Shown here: positions 1 to 5,847 of the stretch, piece by piece
Position numbering within the stretch: position 1 is the first letter of the stretch
Layout: each line of letters opens with the position of its first letter
Virus record (IMG/VR): IMGVR_UViG_3300027770_000316
Span: 1-20,187 of that record
Length of the DNA stretch: 20,187 nucleotides
Origin: a virus
Strand: one strand, 5' to 3'
Position numbers and translations under genes: made by a program
The notes under the pieces: model-generated
The model's database searches: none
What the model was told of the DNA's origin: nothing
What the model saw: the letters and a program-made list of their open reading frames with translations, nothing else

Positions 1-2
1 TC

Positions 3-188
3 AAGCCTGTGACCGACAAAGAAGCGTGGGCTAAATTCGAGGATGGGCTGAAGGATGTTACCTCTATGGAGGAGGCATTGGCGTGGGTTAAGAAGAACCA
101 GGCTATTGTGGAAAAGTTAAGCATTCGGGCAATGATCCGCAATTTCAACGATGATATCAGTCGGGCAAATAAATCTTGGCGTAATTAA
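3..188 (+). CDS. C-terminal end of an unidentified phage protein (5' truncated)
   Basis: An open frame enters from the left edge and encodes 61 residues before a TAA stop at 186-188. The fragment is helical and charged, and ends in KSWRN. The pattern of an acidic 'SMEEALAWVKKN' helix followed by a basic helix resembles the C-terminal tails of some phage recombinases (ERF/RecT type). The fragment is too short to assign, so that is only a guess based on its place just before nuclease, SSB-like and exonuclease genes. The start lies outside the window. Confidence 0.7.
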   Translation, partial: KPVTDKEAWAKFEDGLKDVTSMEEALAWVKKNQAIVEKLSIRAMIRNFNDDISRANKSWRN

Positions 189-195
189 AATTTAG

Positions 196-224
196 TTGAC
201 ACGCATTGGCTCACATCGCTAGAC
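196..224 (+). promoter_or_regulatory. Weak sigma70-like promoter candidate
   Basis: A perfect TTGACA lies at 196-201 in the short gap before the resolvase-like gene. Seventeen bases downstream there is only a poor -10 (CTAGAC, 219-224). The gap between the genes is 43 bases. This is a tentative call, resting on the -35 box alone. Confidence 0.22.
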
Positions 225-231
225 CCGATGG

Positions 232-675
232 ATGGGCAAAATCAATAGCAGGGCGAAGGGTGCGGCAGGGGAGAGGGAGTTAGCAAGTTACTTGCGCGAA
301 CAAGGTTGGCAGAAGGCTAGGCGCAGTCAGCAATACGCTGGTAATCCAGAGGGTGGTAGCGGGGATGTGGTTTGCGCGAATTTTCCATTTCATATTGAGG
401 GCAAGCGTTGCCAGGCATTAAAGCCCGAGGATTGGATGGCGCAGGCCAAGCGTGATTGTCCAGAGGGAAAGATCCCAGCGGTATTTTTTAGGCGCAATGG
501 TCGCAAAGAATGGCTTGTTATCTTAACCGCCGACAGCGTGTGCGAATTAGCTAGACAGATCGCGCCTTCAGATGTGAAGATCGAATATATGCCAACGATT
601 GCAAAAGGATTTTACGTCAACACGCCAGAAGATTTAGAACGACTTCAACCCACAACAATAAACCCAAATAAATAA
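232..675 (+). CDS. PD-(D/E)XK endonuclease, Holliday-junction-resolvase-like
   Basis: This 147-residue protein begins MGKINSRAKGAAGERE, the signature start of small phage resolvase-like nucleases. The probable metal-binding set is E14 in GERE, D45 in SGDVV, and E56-x-K58 in HIEGKR. A helix with MAQAKRD and a strand rich in FFRRNGRKEWLV follow, as is usual in the family. The likely role is cleavage of branched DNA during recombination or before packaging. This is inferred from the fold and from the neighbouring SSB-like and exonuclease genes. An ATG four bases upstream (228) is in another frame. The residues after about 110 (AKGFYVNTPEDLERLQ) are less conserved. The nuclease fold call is good; the exact substrate is not known. 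Confidence 0.8.
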   Translation: MGKINSRAKGAAGERELASYLREQGWQKARRSQQYAGNPEGGSGDVVCANFPFHIEGKRCQALKPEDWMAQAKRDCPEGKIPAVFFRRNGRKEWLVILTADSVCELARQIAPSDVKIEYMPTIAKGFYVNTPEDLERLQPTTINPNK

Positions 676-687
676 GGAGACACTAAA

Positions 688-1323
688 ATGGCACTAACAA
701 TCAGTGAATCGGCAAAGATGGAGCGCAAGCTCCCAGAGGCAGGAGCAACAATTGGTATTCTATATTCCCTAGTTGATCTAGGCACGCAGAAGACTAACTG
801 GGATAACGAAGAGAAGTGGACCCCGAAGGTTCGCTTAACCTTTGAACTACCCGAACAGCTAGATGAGTTTGAGGTAGAGGAGAATGGCAAACGTACCAAG
901 GTCAGCAAGCCGATGGTGGTTTCCATTGAGCAGACCCGCAGTCTTGGCGAGAAGGCTAGCCTGCGGAAACTATTGGAACAGTGGCGCGGTCAGACGTTCA
1001 CATCAGCAGAACTGAAGGCTTTTAGCCTAAAGAATCTGTTGGGCAAAACCGCTATGCTTACCCTCATCCACAAAACCTCTCAAGCTGGTCGCGCCTACTG
1101 CGCTATCGCTGGTGCGTCCAAGCTGCCTAAGAGCATGAAGGCTTCGACCACATCTGTTAACGATCAAGTATATTACGAGATCGAGCAGGGTGAGGGTGGT
1201 CAGTTCGCAGATATGCCAGAGTGGTTGCAGGACAAGATCCGTGCAAGCAAGGAGTTTGCTGGTGCAGCGGTCACAACCAAAGTTGGCGGTGAAGACGGAG
1301 ACGGCAACCAGGTTCCGTTCTAA
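688..1323 (+). CDS. SSB-like phage replication/recombination protein
   Basis: A 211-residue protein with a good ribosome site (AAGGAGA, 673-679). It starts MALTISESAKMERKLPEAG and has the block SLGEKASLRKLLEQWRGQ-F-LKAF-LKNLLGKTAMLTL. That block marks a widespread phage family usually left as hypothetical and found beside recombination nucleases. The C-terminus is acidic and ends NQVPF, closely resembling the acid-plus-PF tip with which bacterial SSBs recruit partner proteins. I infer a single-strand DNA-binding OB-fold protein. A recombination mediator of another type is possible. The gene lies 12 bases after the nuclease and 5 bases before the exonuclease, consistent with one operon. Confidence 0.65.
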   Translation: MALTISESAKMERKLPEAGATIGILYSLVDLGTQKTNWDNEEKWTPKVRLTFELPEQLDEFEVEENGKRTKVSKPMVVSIEQTRSLGEKASLRKLLEQWRGQTFTSAELKAFSLKNLLGKTAMLTLIHKTSQAGRAYCAIAGASKLPKSMKASTTSVNDQVYYEIEQGEGGQFADMPEWLQDKIRASKEFAGAAVTTKVGGEDGDGNQVPF

Positions 1324-1328
1324 GTTGT

Positions 1329-2150
1329 ATGGCTCTTACCATATCAGCTAAAGAGCCTTTCAATTCCCGCTTGGTCCAAACGGATCAAGCGGGTCATTGG
1401 TACACCCAAGAAGGTGATTCGGCTCATTCAATTATCGGTGCAAACGGCAAGGAACGTAACACTACAGTTACCGATGCTCGTAAGCTTGGACTACTGCCAA
1501 GTGTTACATCTATTATCGGAATCTTAGACAAGCCACAATTAACAAGTTGGAAGATAGAGCAAGGAATTATGTCCTCGCTTACTCTTCCAAAGGAGGAAAA
1601 TGAAACACTCGAAGACTACGCTAGAAGGGTGGTTAAAGACTCTAAAGAAGCAACAAGCAAAGCAGCGGAGCATGGCACAAAGATGCATACCGAAATGGAA
1701 AACATCCTTCTGGGACGAGCCTGTTCCACAGACGAAGTCCTCCAGCCCTACATCGTTACCTTTAAGAAGTGGTCCGATGAAAACATTGAAAAGACCTACT
1801 GGTGCGAAAAGGCAATGGTCGGTGCTGGCTACGCTGGAAGGTGCGATGCCTACGTCCGATTGAAGGGCATTGGCGATGCGATCATTGATCTAAAGAATCG
1901 GAAGGTGAATCCAAAGTACTCGCCATTCTACGAAACTTCTGACTGCCCCCAGCTTTGGGCTTACAGAATTGCCAGCGAGAATCCAAAGGCGGCCTGCGTG
2001 TCAATCGTGCTTGCATCCAACGATGCAAACAAGATCACCACTAGGACCTGGGAGGATGATGAGTTGTACCAATCTGGTATTGCCTTCCAAGCCATGTTGA
2101 AAATCTGGTGCTGGGTTAAGGGCTACACGCCTCCAGGTTGTAAGTTATGA
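1329..2150 (+). CDS. RecB/Cas4-like PD-(D/E)XK exonuclease
   Basis: This 273-residue protein carries the RecB-family nuclease motifs in order. These are an EHG-T-KMHTE helix (about 114-122), D173 in GRCD, the D187-L-K189 pair in IIDLKN, and Q208-x-x-x-Y212 in QLWAY. This set is typical of the PDDEXK_1 group that includes Cas4 and phage exonucleases. The likely job is 5' or 3' resection for single-strand annealing, working with the SSB-like protein just upstream. No four-cysteine iron-sulfur cluster pattern is apparent, so it is closer to phage exonucleases than to Cas4 proper. Its first six residues (MALTIS) are identical to those of the upstream gene. The ribosome site is weak (5-base gap, no clear GGAG), so translational coupling is likely. 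Confidence 0.8.
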   Translation: MALTISAKEPFNSRLVQTDQAGHWYTQEGDSAHSIIGANGKERNTTVTDARKLGLLPSVTSIIGILDKPQLTSWKIEQGIMSSLTLPKEENETLEDYARRVVKDSKEATSKAAEHGTKMHTEMENILLGRACSTDEVLQPYIVTFKKWSDENIEKTYWCEKAMVGAGYAGRCDAYVRLKGIGDAIIDLKNRKVNPKYSPFYETSDCPQLWAYRIASENPKAACVSIVLASNDANKITTRTWEDDELYQSGIAFQAMLKIWCWVKGYTPPGCKL

Positions 2151-2155
2151 AGCAC

Positions 2156-2220
2156 TTTACCGATAGGGTAATTTTGACAACATATAAACAAAACGTGTCG
2201 TTAATTTACCGATCTGTAAA
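2156..2220 (+). promoter_or_regulatory. Pair of operator-like inverted repeats around a promoter-like site
   Basis: In the 79-base gap before the accessory operon, the word TTTACCGAT occurs twice (2156-2164 and 2205-2213). Each copy is half of a small palindrome: TTACC-gatag-GGTAA (2157-2171) and TTTAC-cgatct-GTAAA (2205-2220). Their centres are about 48 bases apart. A perfect TTGACA (2174-2179) lies between them, but no good -10 follows at standard spacing. The arrangement looks like binding sites for a dimeric regulator controlling the downstream gene chain. It is inferred from symmetry only. Confidence 0.45.
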
Positions 2221-2229
2221 CATATCACA

Positions 2230-2526
2230 ATGACCCATCCAACCATAGCCGAGATGGGTGACGAAGCGGCAGCCGTAGTGTGGCGCATTATGGGCAAGGG
2301 GTCAGACAAGTCAGCCTACGGAGATTGGTTGCTGAAGGACAGACCAACCCATGATTACCATATTGCTAGGGCTATTCGTCACCTAGCTACAGCCCAGATG
2401 CAACTGCATAAGTCCACACCTTGCCCAGATAACAACGGCGAAACAAGTGTTGATCATTTAGAGCGTGCATTGGTTCGGTGTTTGTTTACGCTCGCACAAA
2501 TAAAGAAAGAGGTGACAAGATTATGA
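2230..2526 (+). CDS. dNTP diphosphohydrolase-like (DUF5664-type) protein
   Basis: A 98-residue protein with the pattern YGDW, then HIARAIRHL, then a variable loop, then VDHLERALVRCLFTL. The histidine, arginine and aspartate spacing resembles the small all-alpha phage domain DUF5664, described as the N-terminal domain of dATP/dGTP diphosphohydrolase. Such proteins are thought to trim nucleotide pools during phage replication. The match is by pattern only, and the protein is short for the family. It is the first gene after the operator-like repeats. It overlaps the next gene by four bases (ATGA). Confidence 0.45.
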   Translation: MTHPTIAEMGDEAAAVVWRIMGKGSDKSAYGDWLLKDRPTHDYHIARAIRHLATAQMQLHKSTPCPDNNGETSVDHLERALVRCLFTLAQIKKEVTRL

Positions 2527-2789
2527 AAGAAACGGAGGTAGATTTTAGCTGGAATGGAGAAGAGTACTCTGCATATGGAACGCCATATATTGAGACTACT
2601 GAAGAGGACATTGGACCTTGTAGGTGGGGTGAGCATTTCATGTCAGAGACTGTTAATTCGGTTGAAATGTCTGACATTGAAATCTTGAAAGACGGACAGC
2701 TTGTAGTTGATCCTCCCAAGGATTTGTTTGATAAGGCAGATGCTCTTCTCTGCTTGAAGGCAGGAGATGATTGGGAGCGTTCTAATTGA
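2523..2789 (+). CDS. Hypothetical acidic protein
   Basis: This 88-residue protein starts at the ATG of an ATGA overlap with the upstream stop and is preceded by AGAGGTGA (2508-2515). An open frame extends further upstream to 2478, but that part runs inside the previous gene and lacks a ribosome site, so I chose 2523. It is acidic (SWNGEEYSAYGTPY, then an EEDIGPCRWGEHF stretch) with no signal peptide or membrane segment. I recognise no family. Confidence 0.7.
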   Translation: MKETEVDFSWNGEEYSAYGTPYIETTEEDIGPCRWGEHFMSETVNSVEMSDIEILKDGQLVVDPPKDLFDKADALLCLKAGDDWERSN

Positions 2790-2941
2790 AACTCGCCCTG
2801 TCATGGATCTGCTACCACATAGGAAACATAATCAGCTTAACCTTGATGCGGTGGGGGTTGGGTTATCCAACTTATACTCGCCTTATGGTTTGGTCTTCAA
2901 ACCTAGATAAAGATGGAGTCATCTGGAAAGACGCAAAATGA
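2786..2941 (+). CDS. Small conserved phage protein with hydrophobic N-terminus, TTG start
   Basis: A 51-residue frame starting at TTG, which overlaps the previous stop (TTGA, 2786-2789) and has GGGAG at 2773-2777 at ideal distance. It ends at 2941, overlapping the next start as ATGA. The protein has a hydrophobic first half (LALSWICYHIGNIIS), then GYPTYTRLMVWSSNLD and a tail VIWKDAK. The 'YN/YTRLMxWSxxLD' block is familiar from many small phage proteins of unknown role. It was probably missed by gene callers because of its length and TTG start. A membrane-associated protein is likely, since about 20 N-terminal residues are hydrophobic. Confidence 0.75.
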   Translation: MKLALSWICYHIGNIISLTLMRWGLGYPTYTRLMVWSSNLDKDGVIWKDAK

Positions 2942-3603
2942 GAAAAGCATTAGTCACGCAAGCATTCGGAGATGATTGGAAAAAGATACTGGAACTAACT
3001 CAGCCGCGCATGGAGGCCTACTGCAAGCGTCACCAGATTGATTTTATCTCGCTAGAGAAGCCATTGGCCGAGCCTGTGCAGTACAGTAAGTCGGCGATTG
3101 GAAACATCATGGCAACGAAGGGCTACGAACAAGTCACGTTCCTAGATGCCGATGTCTTGGTTGCAGCCGATTGCCCCGACATAGGCGAAGACGCTGGCGT
3201 GTTTTGTGCTTTTGATGAAGGAGCATTCTTAGACCGCAAGCTGGCGATGGGTAAGCTTGCTGGAACTTTCGGCGCGATCATTGACCCGCGCTTCTACGTC
3301 AACACTGGCGTGTTTGTGATCTCCTCCAAGGTGGTAGGCGCACTGTCTATGCCACCACTAGGACTACTGCCCAACCACTTTGCCGAGCAGACTTGGATGA
3401 ACATTATGGTTCACATCTGGAACATCCCGCTGACTGAACTTGACCCTGTTTACAACTGCATGACATCAGTTGAGGAACACTTTGGCCTAGACCGCTACAA
3501 GGATGCAATGTGCATTCACTACGCTGGGCAGAGTGCTGACTTGGTTAAGTTGGCCGAGTTAATCAAAGCCGATGACGCAAAGCTAGTCGAGCTAGGACGA
3601 TGA
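2938..3603 (+). CDS. GT-A glycosyltransferase (GT8-like), DxD motif
   Basis: A 221-residue protein. The N-terminal strand KALVTQAFG is followed by a helix and the segment QVTFLDADVLV, where D70-A-D72 is the metal/nucleotide-sugar DxD motif of GT-A enzymes. YVNTGVFVIS (about 119-128), AEQTWMNIM (about 149) and IHYAGQS near the end are the remaining hallmarks of the glycogenin/GT8-type fold. The acceptor is unknown. In phages such enzymes act on host surface glycans, on virion proteins or on modified DNA bases. It is one of three glycosyltransferase genes within 5 kb. It is coupled by ATGA overlaps on both sides. Confidence 0.7.
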   Translation: MRKALVTQAFGDDWKKILELTQPRMEAYCKRHQIDFISLEKPLAEPVQYSKSAIGNIMATKGYEQVTFLDADVLVAADCPDIGEDAGVFCAFDEGAFLDRKLAMGKLAGTFGAIIDPRFYVNTGVFVISSKVVGALSMPPLGLLPNHFAEQTWMNIMVHIWNIPLTELDPVYNCMTSVEEHFGLDRYKDAMCIHYAGQSADLVKLAELIKADDAKLVELGR

Positions 3604-3809
3604 ACTTTGTGCGTGTAGTGCCAGAGTGTGGAAAGTGGCGGTTGCACACCATGAACGGCGAGGCCCTAGGACCGCGACTAATCGGGGCGCACATAGAAGG
3701 CGTGGCTCCTTTCATGGATGTATTCGATACCAAGGATGAAGCCCAGGATGCCGCGCAATGCTGGAACATCCTTGCCACTACTTGCAAGCCTAAGAAAAGC
3801 TATAAGTGA
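3600..3809 (+). CDS. Hypothetical protein
   Basis: A 69-residue protein starting in an ATGA overlap with the glycosyltransferase. It begins MNFVRVVPECGKWRLHTMNG and has a central hydrophobic stretch (FMDVFDTKDEAQDAA) and a basic end. It resembles the short 'display/AP2-like beta plus helix' phage proteins that carry a DTKDEAxxAA helix, but I cannot assign a family. No transmembrane segment. Confidence 0.65.
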   Translation: MNFVRVVPECGKWRLHTMNGEALGPRLIGAHIEGVAPFMDVFDTKDEAQDAAQCWNILATTCKPKKSYK

Positions 3810-4123
3810 TCAAAGGCGCATTAGTCAAAGGAGGATATGATGAAAAGCTACAGCAGTTGGCTGGCGAGGTTGCCTTGCGTGCGATCATGGATCTTCGCAC
3901 GCTCCGCAGGCGCGGGGTGGTTAGGTGTATGAAGATTATCGCTAGGCCAGAGCTAGCTAACCTCCGTGATATGCCCGAATACAAAAACTCGCACAATGTC
4001 CAGAAGCTACTGGAAGATTTCCGAAACGGCACAGTCGGCTGGTGGTGCAGGGCGGCTGGCATTCGGATATGTAACCGAACATTACTGCGCCGAATGAGGG
4101 AGGACGATTATGTTCTTTGCTGA
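3806..4123 (+). CDS. Conserved phage hypothetical protein, GTG start
   Basis: A 105-residue basic protein starting at GTG in a GTGA overlap with the previous gene. The C-terminal half (NVQKLLEDFRNG, then WWCRAAGI, then LLRRMRE) resembles a recurrent small phage protein in which a short helix, an F/W-x-x-W-C-x-x-A-G-I block and a final R-rich helix follow each other. The function is unknown. A strong AAAGGAGG (3827-3834) lies inside the gene but serves another frame, or nothing. The 3' end overlaps the next gene by 14 bases. Confidence 0.65.
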   Translation: MIKGALVKGGYDEKLQQLAGEVALRAIMDLRTLRRRGVVRCMKIIARPELANLRDMPEYKNSHNVQKLLEDFRNGTVGWWCRAAGIRICNRTLLRRMREDDYVLC

Positions 4124-4253
4124 TATAGCTGGCATAACGTGGGTAATTGGCTGGATGATTTTATACTCTTGTGTAATTTTATCTGGTATATATTTCGCGC
4201 TTTACATAATCCTCTGGATCATAGATCGTATAAAAAAGGAACTAGAAGAATGA
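4110..4253 (+). CDS. Small single-pass membrane protein
   Basis: A 47-residue frame with an excellent ribosome site (GAGGGAGG, 4096-4103) six bases before the ATG. It reads MFFADIAGITWVIGWM, continues as a long hydrophobic run to about residue 38, and ends in a charged tail DRIKKELEE. It is one transmembrane helix with a probable cytoplasmic basic/acidic tail. It overlaps the stop of the upstream gene by 14 bases and the downstream gene by ATGA. It is too short for most gene callers. Its role is unknown; holin-like or membrane-perturbing functions are possible but unsupported. Confidence 0.75.
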   Translation: MFFADIAGITWVIGWMILYSCVILSGIYFALYIILWIIDRIKKELEE

Positions 4254-4447
4254 GAAGAAAAAAACAACAAATAGAAGTACTAGACATTCGGGAAGTTAAG
4301 TCGGCTGTGATCGACATTAAGGTGGATGACAAGACGTTCAACGCTCTGGCTGAGGCTGGTAGGATTCACTTACAGAAGGATAAGAAGGCGTGCTTTGAGT
4401 ACGCACTGAACCAAGCATTGCTGGAACTAGCCGAGATGACTAAGTGA
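4250..4447 (+). CDS. Small basic hypothetical protein
   Basis: A 65-residue protein, MRRKKQQIEVLDIREVKS onward, starting at the ATG that overlaps the stop of the membrane protein. The frame stays open upstream to 4139, but that part is the shadow of the membrane protein gene, so 4250 is the better start. The body reads like a compact beta-strand plus helix domain (VIDIKVDDKTFNALAEAG, then a helix ending in LLELAEMTK). No family recognised. Confidence 0.7.
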   Translation: MRRKKQQIEVLDIREVKSAVIDIKVDDKTFNALAEAGRIHLQKDKKACFEYALNQALLELAEMTK

Positions 4448-5016
4448 ACGAAGCATTCAAGCAGAAGGTTCTAACCGCCAGCGTGGATCGTTACGTCCTC
4501 ACGCCTACGCAATGCACCATGCTAAGGCAGGATGCCGAAGTCATGGGCATGAAGCGTGCAACTGTGATGAACAAGGACGGCACTACTAGGCGATCATTCG
4601 CAAGAAGCTGCTCATCGTGCTGGGTTCCTTTCGCAAAACATTACGAATGGATTTACAAGGTTATGCGAGAGTTAACAGACAGCATCAATGCCGAGCAATG
4701 GCGTTTCGACATTCAAGGCATCCAACAGTTGCAGATACTAAAGTATAATCCCTTGCAACAATTCTGGTGGCACTACGATACATTCACCTCCGAGGCTCCA
4801 GTTAGGAAGCTGACAGCGGTGGTCAACCTATCTGACCCTAGCGAGTACCTGGGCGGTGGGTTGCAGGTCAAGGCTGACTTGGAGAATGCTCGGTTTATCC
4901 GCGAGCAAGGTGCGGGTACTTGGTTCCCCTCCTACATCGAGCATCGCGCTCGCGCCCCTATCTGGGGTACGCGCTGGGTGTTGGTTGCGTGGTTTACAGG
5001 ACCAGCGTGGAAGTAG
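4444..5016 (+). CDS. Fe(II)/2-oxoglutarate dioxygenase, prolyl-4-hydroxylase-like
   Basis: A 190-residue protein starting at GTG in a GTGA overlap. It shows the double-stranded beta-helix iron site: H110-x-D112 in WWHYD, a distal H167 in YIEHRA, and R177 (ten residues on, in GTRW) to bind 2-oxoglutarate. The LTAVVNLSDPSEYLGGGLQV strand (123-142) and FPSYIEH are typical of the PKHD/P4Hc branch common in phages. The enzyme would hydroxylate an unknown protein, nucleic acid or small-molecule substrate. Its presence near three glycosyltransferases makes hydroxylation followed by glycosylation conceivable, but it does not look like a TET/JBP enzyme. All iron ligands appear intact. Confidence 0.8.
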   Translation: MNEAFKQKVLTASVDRYVLTPTQCTMLRQDAEVMGMKRATVMNKDGTTRRSFARSCSSCWVPFAKHYEWIYKVMRELTDSINAEQWRFDIQGIQQLQILKYNPLQQFWWHYDTFTSEAPVRKLTAVVNLSDPSEYLGGGLQVKADLENARFIREQGAGTWFPSYIEHRARAPIWGTRWVLVAWFTGPAWK

Positions 5017-5237
5017 TCCAACTCAATCCCGAACTATGGATGATGACTCCCAAGGGTGAAGGGCTTGCATTCCTGGTGACTGACTACGGATTAGATCATA
5101 ACAAAATATTTACGATCATGCTTAATCACGGCGAGATTCTTGACTTTGATCTTCGCGATTGTCGCAGATGTGAAAACCCAAGCTTCGGGGTGCAAGCACC
5201 AGCAGTGCCCAATCCCTATTACAAACAAGGAGAATAG
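5007..5237 (+). CDS. Small conserved phage protein (TPKGEG-type)
   Basis: A 76-residue protein, with the likely start at GTG 5007, overlapping the dioxygenase by 10 bases. ATG 5041 is the alternative; the frame upstream of 5007 is shadow. The core MTPKGEGLAFLVTDYG, then IFTIMLNHGEILDFDLRDCR and NPSFG, matches a frequent small phage beta-barrel-like protein (TPxGEGxAxxVxDYG ... GEIxxFxxxDxR). The function of that group is not known to me. Confidence 0.65.
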   Translation: MEVVQLNPELWMMTPKGEGLAFLVTDYGLDHNKIFTIMLNHGEILDFDLRDCRRCENPSFGVQAPAVPNPYYKQGE

Positions 5238-5240
5238 TAT

Positions 5241-5408
5241 ATGCTCGGAAAAGACATTGGTAAGAACATTAAAGAATTGCGTGCTGATAATATGAAGAAG
5301 GGTAAGGCTCGCGGTGCTGGTGGTAAGGTGCGCGGACCTAAACAGATCCTAGCCATTGCGCTACGTTCCGCAGGGGTAAAGCCTAAGTACAAAATGAAGT
5401 CGGCCTAA
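5241..5408 (+). CDS. Small lysine-rich protein (DUF6496-like)
   Basis: A 55-residue, very basic protein with a clear AAGGAG (5227-5232) eight bases before ATG. It starts MLGKDIGKNIKELRADNMKK and then has KGKARGAGGKVRGPKQILAIAL. The 'GS/GA-GKV-xxPKQxIAIAL' pattern resembles the small DUF6496 proteins of phages and bacteria, which are possibly DNA-binding. The TAA overlaps the next ATG (TAATG). Confidence 0.7.
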   Translation: MLGKDIGKNIKELRADNMKKGKARGAGGKVRGPKQILAIALRSAGVKPKYKMKSA

Positions 5409-5590
5409 TGCTTGTAGAGACAAAGGCTAGACTTAAATGGTCCCGCGATATACTTCTTACTGCCAGAGAGAAACTGGTAGTAGAGAAGAATCGCGCGGAT
5501 CGTGGGAGATCGGTTGACATTATTCAGATTATCACGATGGTGGATGCAGTGGCACTGATAGCGAAAGAAATACTGGAGGAAATAAAATGA
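5408..5590 (+). CDS. Small helical hypothetical protein
   Basis: A 60-residue protein starting in a TAATG overlap. It is almost entirely helical and charged (LVETKARLKWSRDILLTAR, then a C-terminal VDAVALIAKEILEEIK), so it is a possible coiled-coil. The C-terminus overlaps the next gene's ATG (ATGA), and GGAGG in its last codons serves that gene. No family recognised. Confidence 0.65.
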   Translation: MLVETKARLKWSRDILLTAREKLVVEKNRADRGRSVDIIQIITMVDAVALIAKEILEEIK

Positions 5591-5847
5591 ACATTGATGA
5601 AAAAACTCTTTTTGATTTAGATGAATTTTCTGATTGGCAGAAAGAATGGAAAGATATGCCAGAATTTTTAAGTCAAAACAAAAAGCCACACCAACAAATT
5701 ATTGTTTCGTTTAAGTCTTATGAAGATGTGAAGGAATTTGCTAATAGACTTGGAGTTAATGTGACTCCAGAAACAGATGCAATCTGGTTCCCGCCCAAAG
5801 ACAAGGAGAGTGGTTTGTTTTACAAGAGTGATAAATGGACTGAATAG
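5587..5847 (+). CDS. Conserved phage hypothetical protein (SFKSYEDVKEFA type)
   Basis: This 86-residue protein starts in an ATGA overlap with a GGAGG ribosome site. The segment QQIIVSFKSYEDVKEFANRL and then TPETDAIWFPPKDKE fits a recurrent phage domain (IxVxF-S-xEDxxxFAxxxGxxxTxxTxxIWYP). That domain is sometimes fused to ParB-like or methyltransferase domains. Its function is unknown. From here to 6705 the DNA is visibly richer in A and T than its neighbours, suggesting separate acquisition together with the next gene. Confidence 0.7.
   Translation: MNIDEKTLFDLDEFSDWQKEWKDMPEFLSQNKKPHQQIIVSFKSYEDVKEFANRLGVNVTPETDAIWFPPKDKESGLFYKSDKWTE

Noticed and set aside
688-1350. Duplication suggested by the shared MALTIS start of two adjacent genes
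   Set aside because: The shared residues use different codons and similarity ends there, so chance or start-region convergence is more likely.
3837-3932. 31-residue ORF behind a strong AAAGGAGG inside the gene at 3806-4123
   Set aside because: The ribosome-site match is striking, but the product resembles no protein and lies wholly within a gene that looks conserved in the other frame.
4139-4249. N-terminal extension of the 65-residue protein at 4250
   Set aside because: It is the out-of-frame shadow of the small membrane protein gene at 4110-4253, which has the better ribosome site.
4856-5059. 67-residue ORF overlapping the dioxygenase gene
   Set aside because: Arginine/serine-rich shadow frame of a well-supported enzyme gene.
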